Numbered from the stretch's first letter, positions 17,267 through 27,549 are shown. The stretch: DNA of 64,000 nucleotides from Pseudomonadota bacterium (GCA_021851325.1 JAJZDZ010000003.1:124001-188000); one strand, 5' to 3'. Program-made: numbers and translations. The notes: generated by a model from the letters alone, not told the origin.

Positions 17267-19387
17267 CTAGCCTTCGACCCTGGAAAAGTCCGCGACCAAA
17301 TGCAGTGTCGACCGCAAACGCGAAAGCAGAAGCAGCCGGTTACGGCGCAATGAGGGATCATCGGCGTTGACCGTAACTTTATCAAAGAAGGCATCCACAG
17401 GACCACGCAGCCGTGCCATTACCGCCATCGCCTCACTGAAGCGCTCATGCCCGATTTCGGCGCTGATCAACTCCGCCGCAGTCGCCAGGTCAATAAAGAG
17501 TCCCTTTTCCTCAGCTTGTACAAGGGCCTGAGGATCAGGGATCCCACTGTACACGCAGCTGTCCTTTTTTTCCTCAGCCCTCAGAATGTTTGCCGTCCGG
17601 CGGTAAGCGATCAGCAAATTGGCCCCGTCCTCCGAGTTCAAGAACTTTTGCAGGGCATCAACTCGGGCGAGAAGGCGGGCAAGGTCGTCTTCATCGCCGA
17701 GGCTAAGAACCGCATCGATCAGATCATGGCGGGTACCCTTCTCCCGCCAGCTCACCTTAAGGCGCTCAGCCAGGAAGCTAAAGACAGACGCCGCTGCGTC
17801 CTCGCCAGGGACGGACCGAGAGACGTCGACTTTGGCAGGGCGGTGGAGCTGGTCTGATGCCATAGTGGCTGCAATCAGCTCCTGTGCCCGACTGAGCAAT
17901 TCCAGCAAAGGAAGACGTACGTCGCTATCCAAGATAATGCGAATGATACCAAGAGCGGCGCGGCGCAAGGCATAGGGGTCACCCGAGCCGGTTGGACGCT
18001 CTCCACACATAAAAAAGGCAACCAAACTGTCAATCTTGTCAGCCAGCGCGGTTGCTACGGAAACCGGCGCCACAGGAACTGCATCCCCGGGCCCGAGCGG
18101 CCGATAGTGATCACGGATCGCATCTGCAACTTCGCTATCTTCACCATCATGAAGCGCATAGTACCGACCCATTACACCTTGTAGTTCAGGAAACTCTCCA
18201 ACCAGCCCAGAGGTCAGATCAGCTTTGCACAATCTTGCCGCGCGCATAGCCTTTTCAACATCGGCACCGAGCTTTTGCGCTATTATTCCGGACAGCGCTT
18301 CAATCCGCTCCAGGCGAGAATACTGCGTGCCCAGTTTGGCGTGGAAGATGATGCCCTTCAGCGCCTCGACCCGACTATCAAGGCGGACCTTGCGATCCTG
18401 GTCCCAGAAGAACTTGGCATCGGCCAAACGAGCCCGAAGTACACGTTCATTGCCAGCAACAATCTGCCTGCCATCATCATCAGCTTTCATGTTGGCAACC
18501 ACAGCAAAGCGAGATGCCATCCGCCCTGTAACGGGATCTCGTACTGAAAAGTATTTCTGGTGCGTACGCATCGAGGTCTGCAGGATCTCTGGCGGGACGG
18601 TCATGAAGTCGTCCTCGATCCGTCCGATCAGCACCACTGGCCACTCCACCAAACCGGAAACTTCGTTCAGCAAACCCTCATCGGCGATAGCCTCAAGACC
18701 GAGGGCAAAGCATTTCTGGGCCAGTTCATGGGTAATGATGTCCTTGCGTTCCTCGGCATCGAGAATCACATGGGCGCCCTTCAGCGCCGCCTCGTAATCG
18801 GCAAAGCGGTGAACCACGATGGGCCTTTTCGGACCAAGAAAACGATGCCCAAACGTCACATTGCTGCTAGTTACGCCGGCAAAGGTGCAGGGAACCACTT
18901 CGCCATCAAACAAGGCTACAATGCAATGAAGCGGTCGCACCCAACGGGCGCTGCCGCCAACCCCCCAGCGCATGGATTTGGGCCACGAAAGTTTGGCCAT
19001 CGCTTCAGGCACGACATCGGCAAGAACATCGCTTGTGCTGCGCCCCTTACGTTCGATGACTGCGACGTAAAACTCGCCTTTGGCATCACTCTGTACGAGA
19101 CACTGCTCAAGGCTGACCCCGGCTGTGCGCAGAAAACCGTCAATCGCTTTTTGTGGAGCCCCAACCCGCGGCCCCTTCTTTTCCTCCCGCAGGTCCGGTT
19201 GCTGGTTTGCAAGTCCGTCTATCACCAGGACAAGCCGGCGCGGACCAAAGAAGCTGCGGACAGCTTCGAACAGCAGACCGCGATCACTTAGTCCGCCGAC
19301 GATAAGCCGTTCCAGATCCCGGGCCGCCTGGGCCTGCATACGTGCAGGAATTTCCTCACTAAATAGCTCAAGCAGAAACTCAGCCAT
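17267..19387 (-). CDS. glyS: glycyl-tRNA synthetase beta subunit
   Basis: A 706-residue beta chain of the heterotetrameric GlyRS. It opens with the family signature A-E-F-L-L-E-L-F-S-E-E-I-P-A-R-M. A central HD-like region (R-T-H-Q-K-Y-F near residue 280) and a C-terminal anticodon-binding (DALR-type) domain with F-F-D-K-V-T-V-N-A follow. The ATG at 19387 shares its A with the TGA of glyQ (TGATG). This strongly implies translational coupling and rules out the longer frame reaching 19444. Confidence 0.97.
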   Translation of the reverse strand: MAEFLLELFSEEIPARMQAQAARDLERLIVGGLSDRGLLFEAVRSFFGPRRLVLVIDGLANQQPDLREEKKGPRVGAPQKAIDGFLRTAGVSLEQCLVQSDAKGEFYVAVIERKGRSTSDVLADVVPEAMAKLSWPKSMRWGVGGSARWVRPLHCIVALFDGEVVPCTFAGVTSSNVTFGHRFLGPKRPIVVHRFADYEAALKGAHVILDAEERKDIITHELAQKCFALGLEAIADEGLLNEVSGLVEWPVVLIGRIEDDFMTVPPEILQTSMRTHQKYFSVRDPVTGRMASRFAVVANMKADDDGRQIVAGNERVLRARLADAKFFWDQDRKVRLDSRVEALKGIIFHAKLGTQYSRLERIEALSGIIAQKLGADVEKAMRAARLCKADLTSGLVGEFPELQGVMGRYYALHDGEDSEVADAIRDHYRPLGPGDAVPVAPVSVATALADKIDSLVAFFMCGERPTGSGDPYALRRAALGIIRIILDSDVRLPLLELLSRAQELIAATMASDQLHRPAKVDVSRSVPGEDAAASVFSFLAERLKVSWREKGTRHDLIDAVLSLGDEDDLARLLARVDALQKFLNSEDGANLLIAYRRTANILRAEEKKDSCVYSGIPDPQALVQAEEKGLFIDLATAAELISAEIGHERFSEAMAVMARLRGPVDAFFDKVTVNADDPSLRRNRLLLLSRLRSTLHLVADFSRVEG

Positions 19388-20265
19388 CACGCGCACCTCG
19401 ACGCATAGGCGCCCTGCCCGCTGGCAAGCCAGGTTTCGCAACACGCTTTGGCCAGCGCCCGCACGCGAGCGATGTAAGCCGCCCGTTCGGTAACGCTGAT
19501 GACGCCACGGGCATCCAGCAGATTAAAAGCATGGCTGGCTTTTATGCATTGATCGTATGCGGGCAAAGCCAGTTCGGCAGCCACCAGATGCCGACACTCC
19601 TTTTCAGCATCGGAAAAATGACGAAGGAGCATCTCAGTATCGGCACGCTCAAAGTTAAAGGCGGAGTATTCCCTCTCCGCCTGATGAAAAACTTCGCCAT
19701 AACGGACCATATCATTGAATTTGAGGTCGTAGACGTTCTCCACGCTTTGGACATACATGGCCAGGCGCTCAAGACCGTAAGTGAGCTCCGCCGCCACCGC
19801 CTCACACTCGATGCTCCCCACCTGCTGGAAATAGGTGAACTGCGTGACCTCCATGCCGTCGCACCATACCTCCCATCCCAACCCCCAAGCCCCCAGCGTA
19901 GGGCTTTCCCAGTCGTCCTCCACGAAGCGGATGTCGTGACGCGCCGGATCAAGGCCAATGGCCTTGAGCGAGCCCAGATAGAGCTCCTGAACATCCTCAG
20001 GAGCGGGCTTGAGGACTACCTGGTATTGGTAATAGTGCTGCAGGCGATTGGGGTTTTCCCCATAGCGACCATCTGATGGCCTACGGGAGGGCTGTACATA
20101 GGCGGCCCGCCAAGCGGCGGGCCCAAGGGCTCGCAAGGTCGTGGCAGGATGAAACGTACCTGCCCCCATTTCCATGTCATAGGGTTGCAGAATAAGGCAG
20201 CCCTGCGCGGCCCAGTAGCGGTGCAGGGTCAAGATCAGGTCCTGAAACGTCAAAGTGTCAGCCAC
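19387..20265 (-). CDS. glyQ: glycyl-tRNA synthetase alpha subunit
   Basis: The 292-residue catalytic chain of class II GlyRS. Conserved blocks include F-Q-D-L-I-L-T-L at the start, [16 protein letters not shown] near residue 22, and [29 protein letters not shown] follows. Length is typical. It is followed by glyS with a one-base overlap and preceded by a methyltransferase gene 30 bp upstream, probably in one operon. Confidence 0.98.
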   Translation of the reverse strand: MADTLTFQDLILTLHRYWAAQGCLILQPYDMEMGAGTFHPATTLRALGPAAWRAAYVQPSRRPSDGRYGENPNRLQHYYQYQVVLKPAPEDVQELYLGSLKAIGLDPARHDIRFVEDDWESPTLGAWGLGWEVWCDGMEVTQFTYFQQVGSIECEAVAAELTYGLERLAMYVQSVENVYDLKFNDMVRYGEVFHQAEREYSAFNFERADTEMLLRHFSDAEKECRHLVAAELALPAYDQCIKASHAFNLLDARGVISVTERAAYIARVRALAKACCETWLASGQGAYASRCA

Positions 20266-20295
20266 GGCTCATATCCCGGTTTGGCGGGGCGGACC

Positions 20296-21048
20296 CTATA
20301 GGAGCCGCTCGCGCGCCATCAAGAGTGGGCAAGCCTTGGCAAGCACCGCCTCGGCCTCTTCTGTGTAACGCCCGTCGGAACGGTGCAGAAGCAGACCGTT
20401 CATCAGCCGCAAGGGACTACGCGCGCCCTTAATGACCTGGATAATCACCCGACCGGCATCCGAACCGGCCCGCGGCCAAAGCGGCAGTACACATACCCCG
20501 CGTTCTGGCAACACTGCCAGCGCCTCTCCCAAGCGGTCCGCGCGCAGGATCGCTGTGAATGTACCTCCGGGCACCGTGCGGCGAAGGCCGGTCCGCAGCC
20601 AGTCCCCGAGGCGCCCATCATCCAGACGGGCCGTCATGCGGGCTGCCAGAGGCGAACCAGGAGTGTCAGGAGCGTGGAACGGGGGGTTGGTGAAAACATG
20701 ATCAAATTGACGCCGCAAGGATCTTGGTAAAGCAAAAACGTCGCCGGCATGGAACCTTGCGGCGAGGGACAGCCCGTTGCTGGCCGCATTTTGATTGGCC
20801 AGGCCGACAAGCGCGCCATCCAGGTCAACGCCCTCAATGAGGCATCCTCTCACCCGTGCGGCAAGGCAAAGCGCGGCCACTCCGCAGCCGGTCCCAAGTT
20901 CCAGCACGCGGGATCCGTCCCCAGCTGGTACTGCGGCAGCTACCATCACTGCATCCAGGCCAGAGCGAAAGCCGTCGCGGGGCTGCCGGAGGCGGATGCG
21001 CCCGCCAAGAAAACCGTCCTCGGTTTGTGCCACTGTTGACACTGCCAT
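20296..21048 (-). CDS. tRNA1(Val) adenine-N6-methyltransferase-like protein (TrmN6 family)
   Basis: A 250-residue class I SAM-dependent methyltransferase. The SAM-binding motif L-E-L-G-T-G-C-G-V-A-A-L lies near residue 50, and motif IV N-P-P-F, typical of N6-adenine methyltransferases, lies near residue 125. A conserved basic start (R-L-R-Q-P-R-D-G-F-R-S-G-L-D-A) matches the TrmN6/YfiC family acting on tRNA. The substrate is inferred from family. The ATG at 21048 overlaps the TGA of the upstream DUF2007 gene as TGATG, which fixes the start over a GTG at 21057. Confidence 0.85.
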   Translation of the reverse strand: MAVSTVAQTEDGFLGGRIRLRQPRDGFRSGLDAVMVAAAVPAGDGSRVLELGTGCGVAALCLAARVRGCLIEGVDLDGALVGLANQNAASNGLSLAARFHAGDVFALPRSLRRQFDHVFTNPPFHAPDTPGSPLAARMTARLDDGRLGDWLRTGLRRTVPGGTFTAILRADRLGEALAVLPERGVCVLPLWPRAGSDAGRVIIQVIKGARSPLRLMNGLLLHRSDGRYTEEAEAVLAKACPLLMARERLL

Positions 21049-21269
21049 CAAGTCCACGGCGGCGGCTCTGCAAGTGCGGTCTTCAAGAGACGTCCAGCCT
21101 CCGCGGCGTCAGCATCCGCCACCATCAGCCGGCGCGGCAAAATGACCATGCTTCCGTCCATCACGCTCATATGACCATCAAAAACAACACTGGGTATGCC
21201 GGCATCTGCCAGCACGGCCTCGGCAAAGTTCAGCTCGACCGGGTTATTTGTCTTGAGGACTTCGCGCAT
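21048..21269 (-). CDS. DUF2007 family small protein
   Basis: A 73-residue protein of the DUF2007 (putative signal-transducing) family, whose function is unknown. Seen here: an N-terminal E-V-L-K-T-N-N-P-V-E-L strand, A-x-x-L-L-A/A-D-A-G-I-P, and a strand with the I-L-P-R-R-L-M-V motif. It is the first gene of the DUF2007-methyltransferase-glyQ-glyS operon and is divergent from the polyprenyl synthase gene, a neighbourhood common in alphaproteobacteria. Confidence 0.85.
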   Translation of the reverse strand: MREVLKTNNPVELNFAEAVLADAGIPSVVFDGHMSVMDGSMVILPRRLMVADADAAEAGRLLKTALAEPPPWT

Positions 21270-21419
21270 GAATTACCCTCAGGTAAAGTAAGCCTACCAG
21301 GCGGAGGTCGCCGCCAGCACTGGGACGAATGCAGCCGAGCTTCTTGACCGGCCTTCGGCGCCCTCCCTAATGTCCGCGCTCGCCACGGGCCCAGGCAAGG
21401 GGCCAGAAAGTTCTGTTTC

Positions 21420-22445
21420 ATGATTATAGCTGCCGAGCTTGGCAAGTTGTCTCTCCCCACTGGCACAGAAACGCCGGTCGATGCGCTTTTTGCCTTGGTG
21501 GCAGGTGACATGCAGGCTGTTGACGCGCTGATCCATGCCCGGATGTCCAGCGCTGTCAGCCTCATACCTGAGCTGTCACGTCACCTCGTCGATTCGGGCG
21601 GGAAGCGCCTGCGCCCAATGTTGACACTGGCAGCGGCGCAAATCTGTGATTACGCCGGAACCCATCACCACAATTTGGCTGCAGCGGTAGAGTTCATCCA
21701 CACCGCCACTTTGCTTCATGACGATGTGGTCGATGCCAGCGCCCTGCGCCGTGGCAAGGTGGCGGCGAATGTCGTTTGGGGCAACAAGCCATCAATCTTA
21801 GTTGGCGATTTCCTCTTCAGCCGAGCCTTTGAGCTGATGGTCGAAACCGGAGATCTGAGCGTTCTTGGCATATTGGCAAGGGCCTCCTCGGTGATCGCTG
21901 AGGGTGAGGTCATGCAGCTGCGTTCGGCCAATAACCTCGGAACAACTGAAGCTGATTACCTGGCCGTGGTAACCGCCAAGACGGCGGCTTTGTTCGCCGC
22001 CTCGGCCGAGGCCGGCGGTGCACTGGCGGCCGCGCCGCGCCCGATCGTGGAAGCACTCCATAATTATGGACTTAATCTCGGAATTGCCTTTCAGCTTACA
22101 GACGACACCCTGGATTACCTGGGTGGCGAGCAGCAGATGGGCAAGGCTGTCGGCGATGATTTTCGCGAAGCTAAGGTGACACTACCAGTCATACTTGCGC
22201 TTCAACGCGCCACGGAGCCACAGCGGCGCTTCTGGCAACGCGTGATCGAGGCTGGTGAACAGAATGATCGCGATCTGGATACCGCGATCCAAATCGTCCG
22301 TGACACCGGCGCTATTGGCGAAAGTCAAGCCAGGGCACGGGCTTATGCCGACGCAGCAATCGCGGCGGCCTCGCGCTTGCCATCCCGTAAAATGAGTGCA
22401 GCACTTATCGATATCGCGAAGTTTTGTGTGGCGCGTACGTTCTAG
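21420..22445 (+). CDS. long-chain polyprenyl diphosphate synthase
   Basis: The 341-residue trans-prenyltransferase probably makes the C40-C50 side chain of ubiquinone. The first aspartate-rich motif is H-D-D-V-V-D near residue 100 with R-R-G following. The second is D-D-T-L-D-Y near residue 220, with G-K-A-V-G-D-D downstream. The G-G-K-R-L-R-P substrate motif is near residue 62. The residues before the first aspartate motif are small/aliphatic (T-A-T-L-L-H), which suits long products; the exact chain length cannot be read from sequence. An ATG at 21420 heads the frame. Confidence 0.92.
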   Translation: MIIAAELGKLSLPTGTETPVDALFALVAGDMQAVDALIHARMSSAVSLIPELSRHLVDSGGKRLRPMLTLAAAQICDYAGTHHHNLAAAVEFIHTATLLHDDVVDASALRRGKVAANVVWGNKPSILVGDFLFSRAFELMVETGDLSVLGILARASSVIAEGEVMQLRSANNLGTTEADYLAVVTAKTAALFAASAEAGGALAAAPRPIVEALHNYGLNLGIAFQLTDDTLDYLGGEQQMGKAVGDDFREAKVTLPVILALQRATEPQRRFWQRVIEAGEQNDRDLDTAIQIVRDTGAIGESQARARAYADAAIAAASRLPSRKMSAALIDIAKFCVARTF

Positions 22446-22663
22446 ACCTCGCCCACTGCAATCTTAAGGACGCGATCATAAAGAGCACGTAATAGGGATT
22501 GCATCGACCGTGCAGGAATCCCACCTGATCACGCGGCAGGCACAATCCTTAGCGAACTGGGTACTCGGCTGGCACCGCCGTATGCAGCAGGAAAAAGTAT
22601 TGCACCCATCGCAAGTGTAGGGTGTTGCGACCGCATATCCTTAACTTCAGCAGGAGATGAAGC

Positions 22664-23029
22664 GTGAACTTTGATCTTGAGCGTTACAACGCCGACTGGC
22701 TACAAGCATGGACCGACAAGAACGTCGAGCAGCTCATCAGCTTTTATAGTTCCGACTGCGTCTACAAGGATCCGCAAACCACAGCGGGGATCGTCGGACA
22801 TTCCGCATTGCGCCGATATCTTACCGGTCTGTTTTCTGCAACGCCCCCCATGCGCTACACGCCTGATGAAATCTGGCAGACGCACAACGGATATTGCGGT
22901 CGCTGGTATTGTGATGTCGGCGAAGCAGGGGACGGGGGAAAATTGCGAGGCTTCGACCTGGTCATTCTTCAAGGCGACAAGATAGCCTTTAATGAAGTTT
23001 ACGTGCATCAGCTAGCAGGTGCAGGATGA
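22664..23029 (+). CDS. NTF2-like/SnoaL-type protein
   Basis: A 121-residue protein with the cone-shaped NTF2 fold pattern. A helix N-A-D-W-L-Q-A-W-T-D-K-N-V-E comes first, then Y-S-S-D-C-V-Y-K-D-P. After that come G-x-S-A-L-R-R-Y-L and beta strands ending in F-N-E-V-Y-V-H. The Y-x-D-P pattern is the usual pocket wall in SnoaL-like proteins, but the substrate is unknown. It starts at GTG 22664 with AGGAG 8 nt upstream. It is isolated between a polyprenyl synthase gene and the convergent ispE. Confidence 0.8.
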   Translation: MNFDLERYNADWLQAWTDKNVEQLISFYSSDCVYKDPQTTAGIVGHSALRRYLTGLFSATPPMRYTPDEIWQTHNGYCGRWYCDVGEAGDGGKLRGFDLVILQGDKIAFNEVYVHQLAGAG

Positions 23030-23206
23030 ACGCCCCCAGGCCAGAGGCAATGCATTTATATAACGATGCCAACTTTCAACGTGTCTCTGGCTCACTGCGG
23101 CGCAGGCCGTGAGGAATCAGCAGGTTACTGCTGTTGAGGTCTTTGCCGGAGGTGCGATATCAAGTCACGCGTTCATGAGCTGCCCATGTCCGCGATGAAA
23201 CCAGGG

Positions 23207-24073
23207 TTAGACGCGGCCTGCAATTCGCGTCGGACACACCCACCATTTCGGCTGCGCGGACGCGATTGTCTGCGCCGCCCGTTCACAGGATGCGACTTCG
23301 CCAAAGATCCCGTAGCACGTCGCGCCGCTGCCGCACATGCGGCTGATCAGTGCACCAGTATGCTCCAGCAGACCAAGAACTTCGCCTATCTCTGGGGCAA
23401 TGTTGCAGGCTGCATCCTGCATATCGTTGCGGGCACCCTTCAGCCATTCCACGAGATCCTGCGCTGTTAGCGAGCCCGGCCAAGTCAGCGCGTCGGGTGG
23501 ACTATCATCCTCGCTCCGCCCAAGATGACGAAAAACAGACGCTGTTGAAACCGCTATCCTGGGATTGACGAGAAGCATGGGCAATTGCGGCAGCCCCTCA
23601 ACTCTATCTACATGCTCGCCTCGACCAGACATCTGCGCCGGCTTACTCAACAGGCAAACTGGCACATCTGAACCGAGTTCTAGGGCAATACGCTCGAGTT
23701 GTATTGGCTCCAGTGAGAGTTCCCACAAACGCGAAAGCCCGCGCAGCGTAGCAGCTGCATCTGCAGACCCCCCTCCAATTCCGGAGGCTACAGGCAATGC
23801 CTTGCTTAGCCGAATATGTGCGCCCGATGATATTCCGGCAGTGCGCGCAAGAGCGTGGGCTGCACGCAGAACGAGATTATTGTCATTGGCGTCCAGTTCA
23901 GAACCAAACGGGCCGTCAAGTTCAAGGCGCAGGTCAGATGCACGCTCAAATTCTAGGTCATCGCCGGCATCCGTGAAGCAGACCAAACTTTGCAGCGCAT
24001 GATAGCCGTCTGCACGGCGCCCTCCGACGTGCAGATAAAGGTTGATTTTCGCCCGTGCCCGTTCGCGCAACAT
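23207..24073 (-). CDS. ispE: 4-diphosphocytidyl-2-C-methyl-D-erythritol kinase
   Basis: A 288-residue GHMP-family kinase of the non-mevalonate isoprenoid pathway. A-R-A-K-I-N-L-Y-L-H-V-G lies at the N-terminus with R-R-A-D-G-Y-H following. The ATP loop P-V-A-S-G-I-G-G-G-S-A-D-A-A near residue 95 is diagnostic, and a C-terminal M-C-G-S-G-A-T-C-Y-G closes the active site. The ATG at 24073 shares its A with the stop of the upstream TPR gene (TGATG), so the two are probably translationally coupled. Confidence 0.97.
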   Translation of the reverse strand: MLRERARAKINLYLHVGGRRADGYHALQSLVCFTDAGDDLEFERASDLRLELDGPFGSELDANDNNLVLRAAHALARTAGISSGAHIRLSKALPVASGIGGGSADAAATLRGLSRLWELSLEPIQLERIALELGSDVPVCLLSKPAQMSGRGEHVDRVEGLPQLPMLLVNPRIAVSTASVFRHLGRSEDDSPPDALTWPGSLTAQDLVEWLKGARNDMQDAACNIAPEIGEVLGLLEHTGALISRMCGSGATCYGIFGEVASCERAAQTIASAQPKWWVCPTRIAGRV

Positions 24074-25821
24074 CAACGCTCTTTTGTTCGAGATGCCTTG
24101 GTTGTGCTGGGCAGCCCATATAGCAGCTTGCTTTCTATGAGTTGCCTCTCTTTACCTCGGGCACCAAAAGCCAGCGCATGATTCCATTGAAAGCGTGCCT
24201 GCAGCTCACGGCCAACACGCCACAGCGCGTCGCCATAATGATCGTTGATTGTGGCATCACCAGGTTGCAATTCGACTGCCTGAGCCAGGGCTGCTGCCGC
24301 ATCCCTGTAGCGTCCAAGGCGATAATAGGCCCAGCCAACACTATCAACGATATATCCGTCGAGCGGGCTTAATGCCCGCGCCCTCTCCAGCATAGCCAGT
24401 GCCTTTGACAGCCGCTCGCCCCGATCTACCCAGCTATAGCCAAGGAAATTGAGGACATCAGGCTGGTTCGGAGAAAGGACAAGTGCACGCTTCAAGTCGG
24501 CCTGGGCAGCAGGCCAATCCTTTGTCTGCTGCTCACAGATGGCACGCGCATAGTAAAGCGGCCACTCATTGGCGGAAGGTACAGCTACGGCCGCAAGAGC
24601 GTGGGTATACGCGACTGTCGCCGGTGCATATTTTCTTTCATTGCGCAGCGCATCCCCGAGTGCGGTCCAGGCTGTCACGCTGTTGGCATCGACCTTGGTT
24701 ATTGCCGTCAATTCGGCAACAGCTAGATCGTTTTGGCCGATGCGCGTACGGTCGATCGCAGCCTCGATTGACGCGGCATTCTTGTAGGGCGAAGCCGCCG
24801 AGACACTATGGTAGGTATCAATCGCAAGCTGCCATTTGCGCAGCGCCTCAAAGCGGTCTGCCAATACAATTTTGGCAAGATCAAGATGCGGCGCGAGGAA
24901 TAGCGCAAAACGCAGATAGAGAATGGCGACGTCGGCGCTGGAGCGATCCGTCAGGGACGCAGCTATGCCAAAGAGGGCTTCAGCAGCGCCCTGTTGCGGC
25001 GTCTCAATCAGAAGCTGAGGCTTTTTGCCTGCAGCTATGCGGGCACGCGCTTGCCGTACGATCCCCTCAAGGCTCGGTACCTTGGCAAACTTGGCATAGA
25101 ACGCTGATGCCCTGGCCGCAGATTCATCGCGCTCCAGAAAGCGACCATATGCTTCGACTTGACGGGGCGTAGGACCCGAGGCCGCCAGCGCTCCCGCAAA
25201 ATCCTTGTCTGCCTGCTGTACCTTGCCTGCCAGAGCAAGAATGAGCGCACTGTGATAAAGAGCAAGCGCACGGGTACCCCCCTGCTCGGTTACCTGCGCA
25301 AGATCCTTCAGGGCCAGATCGGTCCGACCAAGACCCTCTGCGGCCCACGCATCGAGAAGTGTCAGTGTGAGTGAGGTAAAAGGACCGCGAGCCGACTGTG
25401 CGATTTGGGTACGGGCGCCGGCATAATTGGACCTCGCGAGATCATCGACTGCAAGCGCCAGCCTGGCAGTTCGATCATTGGGATCGCGGGCGATCACACG
25501 GGTTGCCAACTTTGCCGCCTGGGTCATGTCCCCGGAAGCAGCAGTGAACAGAAACGCTCGAGCCAGGATTTCCGAATTCTGGGGAGCGTGAGCAAGGGCA
25601 TCGCGATAGAACATCGCGGCTGCCGACAGATCATGGTTGCTGGCAGCCAGATGGCCCGACAGATATTGGCCATACGCCATGGCCTGGCGCGATTGCTGCC
25701 CACGCGGGGCGGGTTGTGGCTTGCCAGTCCCATAAATTGAGTTGATGTGGCCGCACGCTGCTAGCACAGCCACCATGCAGGCAACGGTGGCAAAGGCAAA
25801 TGGCCGTTGACGAAGGGTCAT
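24073..25821 (-). CDS. TPR-repeat lipoprotein
   Basis: A 582-residue predicted lipoprotein. The signal peptide ends in lipobox L-A-A-C near residue 23. The remainder is helical with many tetratricopeptide repeats; clear ones near the C-terminus include L-N-F-L-G-Y-S-W-V-D-R-G and Y-R-L-G-R-Y-R-D-A-A-A-A-L-A-Q-A-V-E-L-Q-P. TPRs mediate protein-protein contact. The pairing with ispE and ETF-QO is common in alphaproteobacteria, but the role is not established. I start at the ATG at 25821, 19 nt past the ETF-QO stop; the frame extends to 25866 inside that gene. Confidence 0.88.
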   Translation of the reverse strand: MTLRQRPFAFATVACMVAVLAACGHINSIYGTGKPQPAPRGQQSRQAMAYGQYLSGHLAASNHDLSAAAMFYRDALAHAPQNSEILARAFLFTAASGDMTQAAKLATRVIARDPNDRTARLALAVDDLARSNYAGARTQIAQSARGPFTSLTLTLLDAWAAEGLGRTDLALKDLAQVTEQGGTRALALYHSALILALAGKVQQADKDFAGALAASGPTPRQVEAYGRFLERDESAARASAFYAKFAKVPSLEGIVRQARARIAAGKKPQLLIETPQQGAAEALFGIAASLTDRSSADVAILYLRFALFLAPHLDLAKIVLADRFEALRKWQLAIDTYHSVSAASPYKNAASIEAAIDRTRIGQNDLAVAELTAITKVDANSVTAWTALGDALRNERKYAPATVAYTHALAAVAVPSANEWPLYYARAICEQQTKDWPAAQADLKRALVLSPNQPDVLNFLGYSWVDRGERLSKALAMLERARALSPLDGYIVDSVGWAYYRLGRYRDAAAALAQAVELQPGDATINDHYGDALWRVGRELQARFQWNHALAFGARGKERQLIESKLLYGLPSTTKASRTKER

Positions 25822-25840
25822 AGGGTCTCGTTTCTGAGCA

Positions 25841-27505
25841 TCACATGTTGGGATAGTTCGGCCCACCCCCGCCCTCGGGAGGAACCCAATTTATGTTCTG
25901 CGATGGATCCTTGATATCGCAGGTTTTGCAGTGCACGCAGTTCTGGGCATTGATCTGAAATCTCGGTCCCGAGGGCTCGTTGATGACTTCATAAACGCCG
26001 GCAGGGCAGTAGCGTTGCGCTGGCTCCGCATATTCAGGCAAGTTCACGCGGATTGGGATCGTGGGATCCTTCAGCTGTAGATGTACCGGCTGATCTTCTT
26101 CGTGATTGGTATTTGACAGGAACACGCTCGACAGTTTGTCAAAGCTGATAATGCCATCGGGCTTTGGGTATTCGATCTTGCGCGCCTGGCTGGCCAGTTT
26201 CAGGCTTGCATAGTCAGCCTTGGCGTGGCGGAGCGTTCCCATTAGCGATAATCCCAACAGCTGGTTGGTCCACATGTCAAATCCGCCCAAAACCACACCC
26301 GCCAGGGTACCAAAGCGCGACCATAGCGGCTTGACATTCCGAACGCGCTTCAAATCCTTGTAAACCGCACTATGCCGGTAGGCATCTTCGTAGGCGGTCA
26401 GGGCATCGTGCGTCCGTCCCTCTGCAAGTGCTGCAAATGCGGCCTCGGCGGCCATCATGCCGCTTGCCATGGCATTGTGGGTGCCCTTGATGCGCGGCAC
26501 ATTCACCAGACCGGCTGCGCAACCGATGAGAGCCCCTCCGGGAAAGCTGAGCTTCGGTACCGATTGAAAGCCACCTTCGGTGATCGCCCGCGCGCCATAG
26601 GAAAGGCGCTTGCCGCCTTCGAGATAGGGCTTGATCAGGGGATGGTGTTTGACGCGCTGAAACTCATCAAATGGTGAGAGATAGGGGTTGGCGTAATTGA
26701 GGTGCACGACAAAGCCAACGGCGCACAGATTGTCACCAAAATGGTACATGAACAAACCGCCGCCAGTACGACTGTCAAGCGGCCAGCCCATCGAATGCAG
26801 CACAAGGCCTCTGCGATGTTTGCCCGGAGCCAACTCCCAAAGCTCTTTCAGACCGATGCCGAACTTCTGGACATCACAGTCCTTTTCCAGTTCGAACCGC
26901 TGGCGAAGCGATTTCGTTAGAGAGCCGCGCGCACCTTCCGCGAACAGCGTATACTTGCCCTTTAGCAGCATTCCAGGAGTGTAGCTGTCCTTGTGATGTC
27001 CATCACGGGCTACGCCCATATCACCGGTGATAACTCCCACGACCTCGCCATTACTGCCATAGGCCACCTCTGCGGCGGCAAAGCCGGGATAAATCTCTAC
27101 GCCCATTGCTTCGGCTTGCGTCGCCAGCCAGCGGCACAGATTGCCAAGACTGACAATGTAGTTGCCGTGGTTGCTCATCAGCGGGGGCAACAGGACGTTG
27201 GGTATACGGACCGCACCCGAGTGCCCCAGATAGTAGAAGCGGTCTTCGCGCACCTGCGTCTCGACTGGCGCACCCAGATCCTTCCAGTTGGGAAGAAGCG
27301 CATTGAGCGCGGAAGGATCAATGACCGCCCCCGAGAGAATATGGGCGCCTACTTCGGAACCCTTTTCGAGGACGCAGACACTCAGCTCCTGGTCTTTCTC
27401 AGCAGCCAACTGCTTCAGGCGGATCGCTGCGGAGAGCCCAGCCGGGCCGGCACCGACGATCACGACATCATAGTCCATGCTTTCGCGCTCGGCCGCCTCG
27501 CTCAT
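25841..27505 (-). CDS. electron transfer flavoprotein-ubiquinone oxidoreductase
   Basis: A 554-residue inner-membrane-associated flavoprotein. It passes electrons from ETF (fed by acyl-CoA dehydrogenases) to ubiquinone. The FAD dinucleotide motif V-G-A-G-P-A-G-L-S-A-A lies near residue 16. The C-terminal [4Fe-4S] domain has C-P-A-G-V-Y and then C-V-H-C-K-T-C-D-I-K-D-P, and ends G-G-G-G-P-N-Y-P-N-M exactly as the family does. With the CoA-transferase and SDR genes at 53-55 kb, it indicates fatty-acid or branched-acid oxidation. Confidence 0.96.
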   Translation of the reverse strand: MSEAAERESMDYDVVIVGAGPAGLSAAIRLKQLAAEKDQELSVCVLEKGSEVGAHILSGAVIDPSALNALLPNWKDLGAPVETQVREDRFYYLGHSGAVRIPNVLLPPLMSNHGNYIVSLGNLCRWLATQAEAMGVEIYPGFAAAEVAYGSNGEVVGVITGDMGVARDGHHKDSYTPGMLLKGKYTLFAEGARGSLTKSLRQRFELEKDCDVQKFGIGLKELWELAPGKHRRGLVLHSMGWPLDSRTGGGLFMYHFGDNLCAVGFVVHLNYANPYLSPFDEFQRVKHHPLIKPYLEGGKRLSYGARAITEGGFQSVPKLSFPGGALIGCAAGLVNVPRIKGTHNAMASGMMAAEAAFAALAEGRTHDALTAYEDAYRHSAVYKDLKRVRNVKPLWSRFGTLAGVVLGGFDMWTNQLLGLSLMGTLRHAKADYASLKLASQARKIEYPKPDGIISFDKLSSVFLSNTNHEEDQPVHLQLKDPTIPIRVNLPEYAEPAQRYCPAGVYEVINEPSGPRFQINAQNCVHCKTCDIKDPSQNINWVPPEGGGGPNYPNM

Positions 27506-27549
27506 CGTCTCATGCCTCAGTAAATGGATCGCTTGTCATTCAGGAGTTT

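Noticed and set aside
18560-19291. 243-codon plus-strand frame opposite glyS
   Set aside because: Shadow frame; composition follows glyS codons.
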